Part shown: one piece after another, positions 42,170 through 52,635 of the stretch
Numbering within the stretch: the first letter of the stretch is position 1
Layout: every line of letters starts with the position of its first letter
Assembly: GCA_963839285.1 (NCBI GenBank)
Contig: CAWIUN010000021.1
Location: 248,001-312,000, forward strand
Origin: DASSSQ01 sp963839285
GTDB lineage: Bacteria; Actinomycetota; Thermoleophilia; Gaiellales; Gaiellaceae
DNA: 64,000 nt
Direction: 5' to 3'
The notes under the pieces: generated by a model
Databases searched by the model: none
Seen by the model: only the letters and a program-made list of their open reading frames with translations
What the model was told of the DNA's origin: nothing
Position numbers and translations under genes: made by a program

Positions 42170-43582
42170 TCAGGCGATCTCGACCTTGATCACGTTGGTC
42201 GAGCCGGGCATGTTGACGGCGGTGCCGGCCGTGATCACGACGCGGTCGCCGGCCCGCACGGCCCCGCTCTCGCGGGCGGCGCGGATCGAGCGCGCCCAGA
42301 GCGCCTCGACGTCGGACATCTCCTCGATCAGGAGCGGCGTCACGCCCCACTCGAGCGCCATCTGCTGCACCGACCAGACGTGGTGGGTGAGCGCGATCAC
42401 GGGCCGCCGCGGGCGCAGCCGCGCGACCGCCGAGGCGGTGCGGCCGGTGAAGGTCGGCACGAGGATCGCGGTGGCGTGCAGCGCCTCGGCGAGGTCGCAG
42501 GCGGCGTTCGACATCGCCTGCCCCACCGTCGGCTCCTCGCTCGCCTGCGGCAGCTCGTGCCGGTAGTCGAGGCTCGGCTCGACCGCGATCGCGATCCGGT
42601 CCATCGTCTGCACCGCCTCGACGAAGTAGCGGCCGACGGCGGTCTCGCCCGAGAGCATCACGGCGGAGGTGCCGTCGAGGATCGCGTTCGCGACGTCCGA
42701 GGCCTCGGCGCGGGTCGGCTCCGGATGCTGGATCATCGACTCGAGCATCTGCGTCGCCGTGATCACCGGCTTGCCGCGCTCGAGCGCCCGGCTGATGATC
42801 CGCTTCTGGTGGAGCGGCACGAGCGCCGGCCCGACCTCGACGCCGAGGTCGCCGCGCGCGACCATGACCGCGTCGGTCTCCGTGAGCACGTCGTCGAGCG
42901 CGTCGAGCGCCTCGGCCTTCTCGATCTTCGCGATCACGTGCGCCGGCGACCCGGTCGAGCGGATCAGCTCCTTCAGGTCGCGCACGTCGGCGGCGGCGCG
43001 CACGAACGAGAGCGCGACGAAGTCGACCCCGAGCTCGAGCGCGAAGTTGAGGTCGTCGAGGTCCTTGCGCGTCAGCGACGGGATCGGCAGCGGCACGCCC
43101 GGCAGGTTGACGCCCTTGTGCGAGCTGACGACGCCGCCGACGAGGACGGCGCAGGTGGCGCGGCCCTGCTCGACGTGCTCGACCTTCAGCCGGACGTGGC
43201 CGTCGTCGATCAGGACGTCGTGGCCCGGCTGGAGCACCTCGCCGATCACCTCCGGCGCGACCGGCAGCTCGGAGTCGTGGGCGGCGCGCTCGCCGCAGAC
43301 GACGACCTCGTCCCCCTGGATCAGCGTCCGCGGCTCGGGCAGCTCGCCCACGCGCAGCTTCGGCCCCTGCAGGTCGGCGATCACGGCCAGCGGCTTCTGC
43401 AGCTCGCGCTGGACCGCCCGCACGAGCCGGAACCCCTCGGCGTGCTGCTCGTGGGTGCCGTGCGAGAGGTTGAGGCGGAACGCGTCCACCCCGGCATGCG
43501 CCAGCGCCAGGATCCCCTCTCGCGACGACGAGACGGGGCCGAGCGTGGCGACGATCTTCGTCCTCCGGGGAGCCTCGCTCAC
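42170..43582 (-). CDS. pyk: Pyruvate kinase
   Basis: 470 residues. RTKIVATLGPVSSSREGI opens the barrel; FRLNLSHGTHEQH, VIADLQGPKLRVG, the active-site IAKIEKAEALDALDDV (Lys), MVARGDLGVEVG and TQMLESMIQHPEPTRAEASDVANAI are all present. It transfers phosphate from PEP to ADP. GTG start 7 bases after TAATCT, whose TAA is the enolase stop; eno and pyk therefore stand head to tail as consecutive glycolytic steps. Confidence 0.95.
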   Translation of the reverse strand: MSEAPRRTKIVATLGPVSSSREGILALAHAGVDAFRLNLSHGTHEQHAEGFRLVRAVQRELQKPLAVIADLQGPKLRVGELPEPRTLIQGDEVVVCGERAAHDSELPVAPEVIGEVLQPGHDVLIDDGHVRLKVEHVEQGRATCAVLVGGVVSSHKGVNLPGVPLPIPSLTRKDLDDLNFALELGVDFVALSFVRAAADVRDLKELIRSTGSPAHVIAKIEKAEALDALDDVLTETDAVMVARGDLGVEVGPALVPLHQKRIISRALERGKPVITATQMLESMIQHPEPTRAEASDVANAILDGTSAVMLSGETAVGRYFVEAVQTMDRIAIAVEPSLDYRHELPQASEEPTVGQAMSNAACDLAEALHATAILVPTFTGRTASAVARLRPRRPVIALTHHVWSVQQMALEWGVTPLLIEEMSDVEALWARSIRAARESGAVRAGDRVVITAGTAVNMPGSTNVIKVEIA

Positions 43583-43592
43583 GCCGCCCAGA

Positions 43593-44861
<1,269 letters not shown>

Positions 44862-44865
<4 letters not shown>

Positions 44866-45632
44866 CCGGTTTGCTCCTTGGCCTGGTCGAAGTAGCGGTC
44901 CTGCTCCCCGAGCGGGAGCGTCGTCCAATCCTTGCCCTCGGCGGCGGCGAGCGCCTCGGCGGTTTCCACGCGCCCGCGGAAGCGCCGCGCCGCGGCCCGC
45001 AGCTCGAGCTCCGGGTCGACGTCGAGCTTCCGGGCGACGTTGACGACCGAGAAGAGCACGTCGCCGAGCTCCTGCGCGCGCCGCGCCGGGTCGTCGAGGT
45101 CTGCCCGCAGCTCGCGGAGCTCGTCGTCGAGGTCGGCGAGCGCGCCGGCGACGTCCGGGTACTCGAACGACGCCTCGGCGGCGCGCCGCTGCAGCTTGCG
45201 CGCGTAGAGCAGCGCCGGCAGCGCCTCGGGGACGTCGTGGAAGACGCCCTCGCGGCCCTCCTGCTCGCGCTTGATCCGGTCCCAGTTCGCGCGCACGCGC
45301 CCGGCCGTCTCCGCCTCGACCTCCCCGAAGACGTGCGGGTGGCGGCGGACGAGCTTCTCGTGCACGAGCCGCGCGACCGCGGCCAGGTCTCCCTGCCCCC
45401 GCTCCTCGAGCAGGAGCGCCAGGAAGTAGACCTGGAAGAGCAGGTCGCCGAGCTCGTCGAGCAGCTTCGCGTCGTCCCGGGCGAACGCGGCGTCGGCGAC
45501 CTCGTAGGCCTCCTCGACCGTGTGCGGCACGATCGTCCGCTCGTCCTGCTCGCGGTCCCAGGGGCAGTCGCGGCGCAGCCGCTCCGTCAGCGTCTGGAGG
45601 TCGAGCAGCGCGCGTGCGAGGTCGTCTGCCAC
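44862..45632 (-). CDS. mazG: MazG-type nucleoside triphosphate pyrophosphohydrolase
   Basis: About 256 residues with two MazG units. The first has CPWDREQDERTIVPHTVEEAYEV and LLDELGDLLFQVYF (the EExxE-ExxD metal site); the second is RRAQELGDVLFSVVNVARKL. It hydrolyses aberrant or excess NTPs. The start is GTG at 45632, 8 bases after TACCGT; a TTG nine bases upstream is less likely. The stop overlaps the eno ATG. Confidence 0.9.
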
Positions 45633-45640
45633 GGGCGCCA

Positions 45641-45646
45641 ACGGTA
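45641..45646 (-). promoter_or_regulatory. -10 hexamer TACCGT, leaderless mazG
   Basis: TACCGT is 8 bases before the GTG at 45632 and directly follows the upstream terminator hairpin. Confidence 0.5.
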
Positions 45647-45647
45647 A

Positions 45648-45675
45648 CGAAGGCGCGCCCGGAGGCGCGCCTTCG
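45648..45675 (-). terminator. Perfect 12-bp hairpin after the SurA-like gene
   Basis: CGAAGGCGCGCC and its exact complement close a four-base loop, 24 bases after the lipoprotein stop codon. Confidence 0.75.
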
Positions 45676-45699
45676 TCTCACGCGGAGCGGTCGCCGAGG

Positions 45700-46742
45700 C
45701 TACTGCGCGGTCGTCGCCGCGGTGGAGGTCGTCTTCGCGCAGGGATCGGGGCTCGGGGTGAAGCCCGTCTGGAACTTCAGCTGCGAGCCGCCGCAGAACT
45801 CCTTCTCCGTCTCGAGACCCACTTCGTCATCTCCTCGTTCTTCTTCGTCTGGAGGAGCTGCTGGCGGATCGAGTCGGCGACCTGCTTCTCGGGCGTCGTC
45901 TTCGCGGGCTTGATCGCGGAGAGCGCCTGGATGATGTGCCAGCCGTAGGTCGTCTTGACCGGCTTCGAGACCTCGTCGGTCTTCAGCTGGAACGCCATCG
46001 TGTCGAACTCCGGCACCGTCTGGCCCTTCGAGACGGTCAGCTTGCCGCACTGCGCCTTCGAGCCGGTGTCCTGGGAGAACTGCTTGGCGAGCTTGCACCA
46101 GGTCGCGTCCTTGCCCGACTGGAGCTGGGCGTAGAGCTGCTGCGCCTTCGCCTTGTCCTTGACGAGGACGTGGCGCACGTCGCGGCTCTCCGGCTGCTTG
46201 TACAGCGCCGGATGCCCCTTGTAGTAGGCGTGGACGTCGGCGTCCGAGACCTTGACGTCCTTCGTGACCTTGTTGAAGAGCTGCTCCGAGACGAGCTGCG
46301 CGCGGATGTCGCGGCGCACCTGCTCGTCCGAGAGGCCCTGCTGCTTCAGCTGGTCCTTGTACTTCTTCTCGCTGCCGCCGAAGTACTGCTTCTTGATCTG
46401 CGCGAGCCGGTCCGCGACCTGCTTGTCGGTGATCGTGATCCCGAGGTCGCCCGCCTTCTCCTCGCGCTCCGCCTGCTGCACGAGCAGCGTCACCGCCTGG
46501 CTCTTGATCGTCGCGTACTCCTGCGTCCCCTGCTTCGGGAACGTGCGGCCCTGCGACTGGAAGCTGCGCTTCGCCGTCGCCAGCAGGTCCTCGTACTGCG
46601 ACTTCGAGATCTGGGTGCCGCCGACGACCGCGACGTCGGTCGTCCCGAGCTCGGCAGTGCTGCTACCGCCCCCGCAGCCCGCGAACGCGACGGCCGCGAG
46701 CACCGCGGCGGCAGGAATCAGCGCAAAACGAAAACTCTTCAT
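45700..46742 (-). CDS. SurA/PrsA-like peptidyl-prolyl isomerase lipoprotein (one frameshift)
   Basis: Lipoprotein signal: ALIPAAAVLAAVAFAGCGGG with lipobox FAGC. A SurA_N-type helical domain (DVAVVGGTQISKSQYEDLLA, ITITDKQVADRLAQIKK) is followed by a parvulin rotamase domain (RDVRHVLVKDKAKAQQLYAQL, FSQDTGSKAQCGKL, KTTYGWHIIQAL). One missing base near 45825 moves the end (ETEKEFCGGSQLKFQTGF) to another frame. It assists folding of exported proteins. ATG start with GGAAGG upstream. Lies between mfd and mazG as is usual in actinobacteria. Confidence 0.88.
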
Positions 46743-46765
46743 CGACAGGAAACCTTCCGGGGGAG

Positions 46766-49700
46766 TCATCCAGCTTGACGGGCGGCCAGGATAGCATCGG
46801 TCAATTCCAGGGCCCCCCTGAATTCTTCGGTTCTTAACGTCAGTTCACGTTTGGCCGAGACGTAGACGGCGCGCGGGGAGGTCTCCTTCAGGTCGCGCAG
46901 CTCGCCGGAGCCGAGGACGAGCGGCCCGAGCGACGCGCGGCCGCCGCGGAAGACGAGGTAGTCGGCCCCGAGCCGGGCGAGCTTCAGCTTCGCGTCCTGG
47001 ATCGCGAACAGGTTGAGGACGGGCTCCGGCAGCGGCCCGTAGCGGTCCTCGACCGCCGCCTCGAGCTCGCGCAGCTCGTCCTCGCCCTCGGTCAGCGCCA
47101 GGCGCCGGTGCAGGTCGATCTTGAGCGCCTCCGACTGGATGTACGGGGCCGGGACGTAGGCGTCGACGCGGGCGTCGACGCGCACCGGGCGGGCGGCGGC
47201 GCGGTGCTGCCCGGTCAGCTCGGCGACGGCCTCGTGCAGCATCTCGACGTAGAGCTCGAAGCCGAGGGCGGCCACGTGGCCCGACTGCTCGGCGCCGAGC
47301 AGGTCGCCGGCGCCGCGGATCTCGAGGTCGCGCATCGCGATCGCGAAGCCGGCGCCGAGCTCCGTATGGTCGGCAAGGGTGGCGAGACGCGCGCGCGCCT
47401 CCGGGGTGAGCTCCGAGTGGTCCGGATAGAAGAGGTACGCGTGCGCGGTCACGTCGGATCTGCCGACACGCCCGCGGATCTGGTAGAGCTGCGCCAGCCC
47501 GAGCTGGTCGGCGCGCTCGACGATCAGCGTGTTCGCCTGCGGGATGTCGAGGCCCGACTCGATGATCGTCGTCGAGACGAGCACGTCGGCGTCGCCGGCG
47601 AGGAACTGCATCATCTTCGCCTCGAGCTCCTTCTCGGCCATCTGGCCGTGCGCGACGACGTAGCGCAGGTCGGGGCAGAGCTGGCGCAGCTTCTCGGCCG
47701 CCTCCTCGATCGTCTCGACGCGGTTGTGCAGGTAGAAGCTCTGGCCGCCCCGCTCGTGCTCGCGGGCGAGCGCCGACTGGACGAGCTCGTCGTCGTACTC
47801 GCCGACGAAGGTGCGGATCGGGCGGCGGCCCTCCGGCGGCGTCTCGATCACGGAGATGTCGCGCAGCCCGGACATCGACATGTGCAGCGTCCGCGGGATC
47901 GGTGTGGCGGAGAGCGCCAGCACGTCGACCTCGAGCCGCAGCTGGCGCAGCAGGTCCTTCTGCGCGACGCCGAAGCGCTGCTCCTCGTCGACGATCACGA
48001 GGCCGAGGTTCTTCGCGAGCACGTCGCGGCTGAGGATCCGGTGGGTGCCGATCAGGACGTCGACCTTGCCCTCGGCGAAGCCGGCGAGGATCTTCTTGAC
48101 CTCGGCCGGCCTGCGGAAGCGGGAGACCATCTCGACCTCGACCGGGTAGTCGCGGTAGCGGGCGCGGAAGGTGTTCCAGTGCTGCTCGGCGAGGATCGTC
48201 GTCGGGCAGAGCATCAGCACCTGGCGGCTGTTGACCGCGACGGCGAAGGCGGCCCGGATCGCCACCTCGGTCTTGCCGAAGCCGACGTCGCCGACGACGA
48301 GCCGGTCCATCGGCCGCGGCGCCTCGAGGTCCTCCTTGACCGACTCGATCGCGACCCGCTGGTCCTCGGTCTCGCGGTAGGGGAACTCCGCCTCGAGCCG
48401 CTCGAGCCACTCGGCCGAGAGGTCGTAGGCGACGCCCGGCCGCGTCTGCCGCTGCGCGTAGAGGCCGATCAGGTCCATCGCCAGCTCGCGCAGGCCCTCC
48501 CGGGCGCGGGCCTTGATCCGGTCCCAGGCCTTGCCGCCGAGCTTCGAGAGCGCGGGCGCGGTCGCGTCGGCGCCGATGTAGCGCGAGAGCTTGCCGATCT
48601 GCTCGTGCGGCACGTAGAGGCGGTCGTCGCCGCGGAAGGCGACGAAGAGGTAGTCGCGCGTGACGCCCCCGACCTCCTTCGTCTCGAAGCCGAGGAGCCG
48701 GCCGATCCCGTGGTCCTCGTGGACGACGTAGTCGCCGGTGCGGAGGTCGGCGAACGACTGCAGCGCCCGGCCGGCGGTCATCGTCGTCGCGCGCGGGGCC
48801 CGCTTGCGGAAGACCTGCGTGTCGGGCAGGAGCACGAGCCCGAGCTCGCGCCAGACGAAGCCGCGGCGGGCCGGCGCGACCGCGAAGGCGAGCTCCGGCT
48901 CCTCCGGCAGCGCGCCGCCCTGCTCGAGCAGCCCGGCCTCGACGCGGCGGAGCATCCCCTGCGTCCGCAGCGCCTCGCCGCGGTGCGGGAAGGCGACGAC
49001 GACGCGGTTGCCGGCGCGGAGCAGCCCGCCGAGCTCGGTCTCGGCCTCGGAGAGCCCGCGCGCGGCGATCGCCGGCCGCTGCGCCTCGAAGGCGAACGGC
49101 TGGCCCTGCGGCAGCGGATCGAGGAAGGTGGCGCCGTCCAGCGGCAGCTCGGTGCGGTACTCCTCCCGCCAGAGCTGGCGCACCTCGTCCGCCTCCCAGA
49201 CGAGGTCCGGCGCGCCGTCGAGCACGGGCACGAGGTCGTCCGGCGCCTGCGGCGGCTCCTCCTGCCCGTCGTCCCGGTCGTGCGGAAGCTCGACCTCGAC
49301 CAGCTCGACGCGACGCTCGGCCGCCGGGAAGATCGTGCAGGCCTCGACCTGGCGGAGCGCCCGCTGCGTGAAGGGCGAGAAGGCGCGGATCTGCTCGACC
49401 TCGTCGCCGAAGAGCTCGATCCGGAGCGGCTCGCGTCCCGTCGTCGGGAAGACGTCGACGAGCCCGCCGCGCACGGCGAACTGGCCGCGCTCCTCGACCC
49501 GCTCGACCCGCTCGTAGCCCGCGAGCGCGAGCAGCTCGGCGAGACCGTCGATGCCGGGCTCGTCGCCGGGCGCGAGCCGGATCGGCTCCGGCCGCTCGGC
49601 AGCCGGCGGCACGCCCTCGGCGAGCGCGGCGGCGGAGACGCAGACGAGGCCTCCGCGCGCCAGCACGTCGAGCGCCCGCGCCCGCTCGCCGACGAGGTGC

Positions 49701-49988
49701 GGCGGCGGCTGCAGGCCCGAGTCCCAGCGGACGCCGCGGCCGGGCAGGAGCCCCACGAGCTCCTCGCCGAGGTACCAGGCGGCGGCCTCGGCGGCGTCCC
49801 GCGCGTCGGCGTCCTCGGGCAGAAGCAGCGTCAGCGGGCCGCCGAGCAGCTCGTGCAGGGCGGCGGTGACGAGCGGCAGGACCGGCTCGGAGACCCGTGC
49901 GCGGCGTCGGCAGCGCCTCGGCGAGCTGCCGGAGCCGCTCGAGCTCCTGGAGCTCGCGGACGAAGGCGTGGAGTACGGGTCGGTCCAT
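46766..49988 (-). CDS. mfd: Transcription-repair coupling factor (one frameshift)
   Basis: About 1074 residues. The N-terminal UvrB-like module (MDRPVLHAFVRELQEL, then GGLVDVFPTTGREPLRIELFGDEVEQIR) is joined by one extra base near 49910. The RNA polymerase interacting domain DYVVHEDHGIGRLLGFETKEV comes next, then the translocase with Walker A GDVGFGKTEVAIRAAF, DEEQRFGV, SATPIPRTL and motif V/VI RVGRSDVTAHAYL. C-terminal D7 near LKIDLHRRLAL. It removes stalled RNA polymerase and recruits UvrA. Stop TGA at 46766. Confidence 0.94.
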
Positions 49989-50040
49989 GACGGCGGCCCG
50001 GAACGCGCGTCCCGAGGCCCCGCCAATCTAGCGGCCGGCG

Positions 50041-50193
50041 TCAGTCGAGCCGGGGGCTCTGCTGGCGCTCGCGGCCGTGGAAGCGGTCGCGGTGGCGTGC
50101 GAACGGGCTCAGCTCGAAGAGCGCGTAGGCGACGACGGCGAGCACGGCGACCACGAAGACGGTTGCGACCAGTGCGGAGAGCGCGACGCTCAT
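50041..50193 (-). CDS. 50-residue single-span membrane protein
   Basis: MSVALSALVATVFVVAVLAVV is one membrane helix, followed by a charged tail FARHRDRFHGRERQQSP. A near-perfect ribosome site GGAAGGAGG lies 8 bases before the ATG, which argues for real translation. Between nlpC and mfd on the same strand. Function is unknown. Confidence 0.65.
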   Translation of the reverse strand: MSVALSALVATVFVVAVLAVVAYALFELSPFARHRDRFHGRERQQSPRLD

Positions 50194-50274
50194 GCAAGTC
50201 CTCCTTCCTTCAGCGCACGCTCCCTCGGCGGCGGCTCGTGCACATCCGCGCAAACCCCGACGGGCGGTGCGGGA

Positions 50275-50769
50275 CTACGCGGAGAGCCGGCGGGCGCCGT
50301 CGTAGGCCGAGCCGTAGGAGGCGAGCGTCGAGTAGGAGACGCGGGTGCCCGCGTGCGGCGCGTGGATGAACCTGCCGTGGCCGACGTAGATGCCGACGTG
50401 GCCGAGCCCGTGGAAGAAGACGAGGTCGCCGGGCTCGAGCCGGCGGCGCGCGACGCGGCGCCCGAGCGCGAAGTCCGCGTAGGAGCTGTGGGGCAGGCTG
50501 AGCCCGAGCCGGGCGTAGACGAAGCGGACGAAGCCGGAGCAGTCGAAGCCGCTGCCGGGCGAGGAGCCGCCGTAGCGGTAGGGCACGCCGAGGTAGCGCC
50601 TGGCGACCCTGACCGCGCGGAGGCCGAACGCCGCGGCGGTCGTCTTTCCGGCTCTGGTGGTCGAGGTGGTCGACGCGGCGCCGGCGCGCCCGGGGGCGAG
50701 CGCCAGCAGGCCGGCGGCGGCAAGGCAGAGCGCGAGCAGGCGCACGAGGCGCAGGGGGGTCGATGTCAT
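50275..50769 (-). CDS. NlpC/P60 family cell-wall endopeptidase
   Basis: 164 residues with a signal peptide (LVRLLALCLAAAGLLALAPGRAGA). The catalytic domain has YLGVPYRYGGSSPGSGFDCSGFVRFVYA with the Cys nucleophile, DLVFFHGLGHVGIYVGHG with the His, and FIHAPHAG. It cleaves peptidoglycan stem peptides, typically D-Glu-mDAP. The ATG is preceded by GAGGGAG. Its 5' region of 460 bases carries the palindromic repeats and no gene. Confidence 0.9.
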   Translation of the reverse strand: MTSTPLRLVRLLALCLAAAGLLALAPGRAGAASTTSTTRAGKTTAAAFGLRAVRVARRYLGVPYRYGGSSPGSGFDCSGFVRFVYARLGLSLPHSSYADFALGRRVARRRLEPGDLVFFHGLGHVGIYVGHGRFIHAPHAGTRVSYSTLASYGSAYDGARRLSA

Positions 50770-50967
50770 CCGCGGTGGCTCCCTCGAGCGGACGTCGGCG
50801 GCCGAATGCGGGGAGGCACGCCGACTCGTGGTGGGGGACGGCATGGAAGCAGCCGGCGGCGCGCCCGTCATGGCCCCTCCGGGGGGTTCGCGCCTCCCCC
50901 GATCGGGCTAGGACCCGGCGCCTTCCGCCCTGGGCCCCGCCGCCGCACACCGGGCCGCCCGAGACTG

Positions 50968-50991
50968 CTCGTGACAACTTCGTCACAAGAG
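50968..50991. repeat. Palindromic repeat copy A
   Basis: CTC-GTGAC-AACTTC-GTCAC-AAGAG. It is followed by GATCGCGC, as is copy C. Six-base spacer. Confidence 0.7.
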
Positions 50992-51005
50992 GATCGCGCT
51001 GACCG

Positions 51006-51030
51006 CTTGTGACGATTCGCCACAAAGAGA
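51006..51030. repeat. Palindromic repeat copy B
   Basis: CTT-GTGAC-GATTC-GCCAC-AAAGAGA; one arm base differs. It starts 38 bases after copy A and is followed by GTCGCGC. Confidence 0.65.
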
Positions 51031-51046
51031 GTCGCGCAGAGAACGC

Positions 51047-51070
51047 CTCGTGACAATCGTCACAAGGAGG
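51047..51070. repeat. Palindromic repeat copy C
   Basis: CTC-GTGAC-AATC-GTCAC-AAGGAGG then ATCGCGC. It starts 41 bases after copy B; four-base spacer. Confidence 0.7.
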
Positions 51071-51154
51071 ATCGCGCGGGCTCTGCTCACCGGCCAGGCT
51101 CTCGCCGATGTTCCGGCGGCGACCGCGAATCCCTGGACGGCCGTCGTAGAAACG

Positions 51155-51175
51155 CTCGTGACAGATCGTCACTAG
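51155..51175. repeat. Palindromic repeat copy D
   Basis: CTC-GTGAC-AGATC-GTCAC-TAG, 108 bases after copy C and without the GATCGCGC flank. Confidence 0.7.
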
Positions 51176-51228
51176 CGGCTGCACCGGCAGGCGGGGCCGG
51201 GAGCCGCCCTCGCGGCCGGAGGCGGGGA

Positions 51229-51780
51229 TCAGTTGAAGCTGCGCTGGGCCTCGTCGAGACCCTCGGCGACGAGCGTCTCGACCGCGTCGGCGGCGCGCGC
51301 GACGATGCCCTCGACGTCCTCGTGCGGCTCGAAGTCGGCGAGCACGTAGTCGGCGAGGTCGCGCGGATCGCCGCGCTCGGGCCGGCCGACGCCGATCCGC
51401 AGGCGCAGGAAGTCCTGGGTGCCGAGCCGGCTCGCGATCGAGCGGAGGCCGTTGTGGCCCGCGAGGCCGCCGCCGTGGCGGGCCTGAAGCCGGCCGAGGT
51501 CGAAGTCGCCCTCGTCGTGGACGACGAGCACCTCGTCGGGCTCGAGCTTGAAGAACCGCGCGGCCGCGGCGACCGAGCTGCCGGACTCGTTCATGTACGT
51601 CTCGGGCTTGAGCAGGACGACCCGCTCGCCGCCGATCCGCACCTCGGAGACCCGCCCGGAGAACTTCGAGCGGAAGGAGCCGTCGTGCCGCCGCGCCAGC
51701 TCGTCGACGACCATCTGCCCCGCGTTGTGCCGGTTGCGCGCGTACTCGCGACCCGGGTTGCCGAGCCCCGCCACCAGCAC
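51229..51780 (-). CDS. pth: Peptidyl-tRNA hydrolase
   Basis: 183 residues. LVAGLGNPGREYARNRHNAGQ carries Asn and the catalytic His18; LLKPETYMNESG, VVHDEGDFDLGRLQ (Asp) and GGGLAGHNGLRSI follow, all as in Pth. It recycles peptidyl-tRNA released from ribosomes. The GTG start lies 6 bases after the L25 stop; rplY-pth is the common order. Confidence 0.95.
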   Translation of the reverse strand: MLVAGLGNPGREYARNRHNAGQMVVDELARRHDGSFRSKFSGRVSEVRIGGERVVLLKPETYMNESGSSVAAAARFFKLEPDEVLVVHDEGDFDLGRLQARHGGGLAGHNGLRSIASRLGTQDFLRLRIGVGRPERGDPRDLADYVLADFEPHEDVEGIVARAADAVETLVAEGLDEAQRSFN

Positions 51781-51786
51781 GGGGAG

Positions 51787-52497
51787 CTACCCCTCGGTCG
51801 TCTGGTGCTCGCCGGCCGCGTCCGCGCCCGGCTCGGCGGGCGCGTCGGCCGCACCCTCGGGCCGCTCGTCCTCGGGCACGCCCTCGCCCTCGAGCTCCTC
51901 GCCCTCGACCAGCTCGGGCTCCGGCTCCTCGACGCGCGTCGGGAGGGTCACCGAGGCGATGGTCGACTCGGGGTCGTCGAGGATCGTGACGCCCTCGGGC
52001 GGGGCCAGGTCGGCCACGCGGACGGCGTCGCCGACGTGCAGCTCGGAGATGTCGATCTCGATCTGCGGCGGGATCTCGAGCGGCAGCGCCTCGATCGCGA
52101 CCTCGTTCAGCGACTGCTGGAGGACGCCGCCCTCCTTCGAGCCTGCGGCCTCGCCGACGAGGACGATCGCGACGGCGGTCTGGATCGGCTGGTCGAGCCG
52201 CACCTCGTGCAGGTCGATGTGCGTGATCCAGCCGCGGACGACGTCCTGCTGGTAGTCCTTGAGCACCGACGCGTGCGACGACTTCGCGCCCTCGATCACG
52301 ACGTCGAGGATCGTGTGCAGCCCGGCGTCGCCCGTCAGCGCCGAGCGGAGCGTCCGCTCCTCGACGCAGATCGCCTTCGGCTCGCCGCGCCCGTAGAGCA
52401 CGCCCGGGACGAGCCCCTGCTTGCGCAGACGCCGGGTCTCGGCGGAGCCGAGCTTCTCCCTGGGATGGACCACGAGTTGGACGCGCTCTCCAGCCAC
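51787..52497 (-). CDS. rplY: 50S ribosomal protein L25/general stress protein Ctc
   Basis: 236 residues. The N-terminal 5S-rRNA binding L25 domain (KLGSAETRRLRKQGLVPGVLYGRG, VKDYQQDVVRGWITHIDL-like) is followed by the TL5/Ctc C-terminal domain (EALPLEIPPQIEIDISELHVGD). An acidic tail of about 50 residues (EPEPELVEGEELEGEGVPEDE) is usual in actinobacteria. GTG start 8 bases after TACAAT, so the mRNA is probably leaderless. Confidence 0.92.
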   Translation of the reverse strand: MAGERVQLVVHPREKLGSAETRRLRKQGLVPGVLYGRGEPKAICVEERTLRSALTGDAGLHTILDVVIEGAKSSHASVLKDYQQDVVRGWITHIDLHEVRLDQPIQTAVAIVLVGEAAGSKEGGVLQQSLNEVAIEALPLEIPPQIEIDISELHVGDAVRVADLAPPEGVTILDDPESTIASVTLPTRVEEPEPELVEGEELEGEGVPEDERPEGAADAPAEPGADAAGEHQTTEG

Positions 52498-52505
52498 GGC
52501 GGCGG

Positions 52506-52511
52506 ATTGTA
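52506..52511 (-). promoter_or_regulatory. -10 hexamer TACAAT, leaderless rplY-pth
   Basis: TACAAT is 8 bases before the GTG at 52497. Confidence 0.6.
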
Positions 52512-52635
52512 GCGGAAGCTCCTCGGCGCGCCGCCGCTGGCGGGATGCGAGGAGCGCCGCGTTCTTCTCGACGGCGCGGACGGCACGCCGACGTGAGCGC
52601 AGGCCCGGCCACGAGCAGCTCCGGTTGCCGTCCTC

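Larger units (their letters stand above)
50770..51228. other. 459-base gene-free region with four palindromic repeats
   Basis: Lies between pth and nlpC, both on the minus strand. Apart from the four GTGAC/GTCAC palindromes no open frame has coding character. It would form the 5' region of nlpC, and a regulatory role is possible but unproven. Confidence 0.6.

Noticed and set aside
50968..51175. CRP/FNR-type operators or a CRISPR array
   Set aside because: Spacing between half-sites varies from 6 to 8 when read as TGTGA/TCACA, unlike CRP. Repeats are too short and spacers too irregular for CRISPR, and no cas gene is present.
50770..51228. c-di-AMP (ydaO) riboswitch before the NlpC/P60 gene
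   Set aside because: Such riboswitches often precede cell-wall hydrolases in actinobacteria, but I could not place the conserved helices in this region by eye. A covariance-model search would decide.
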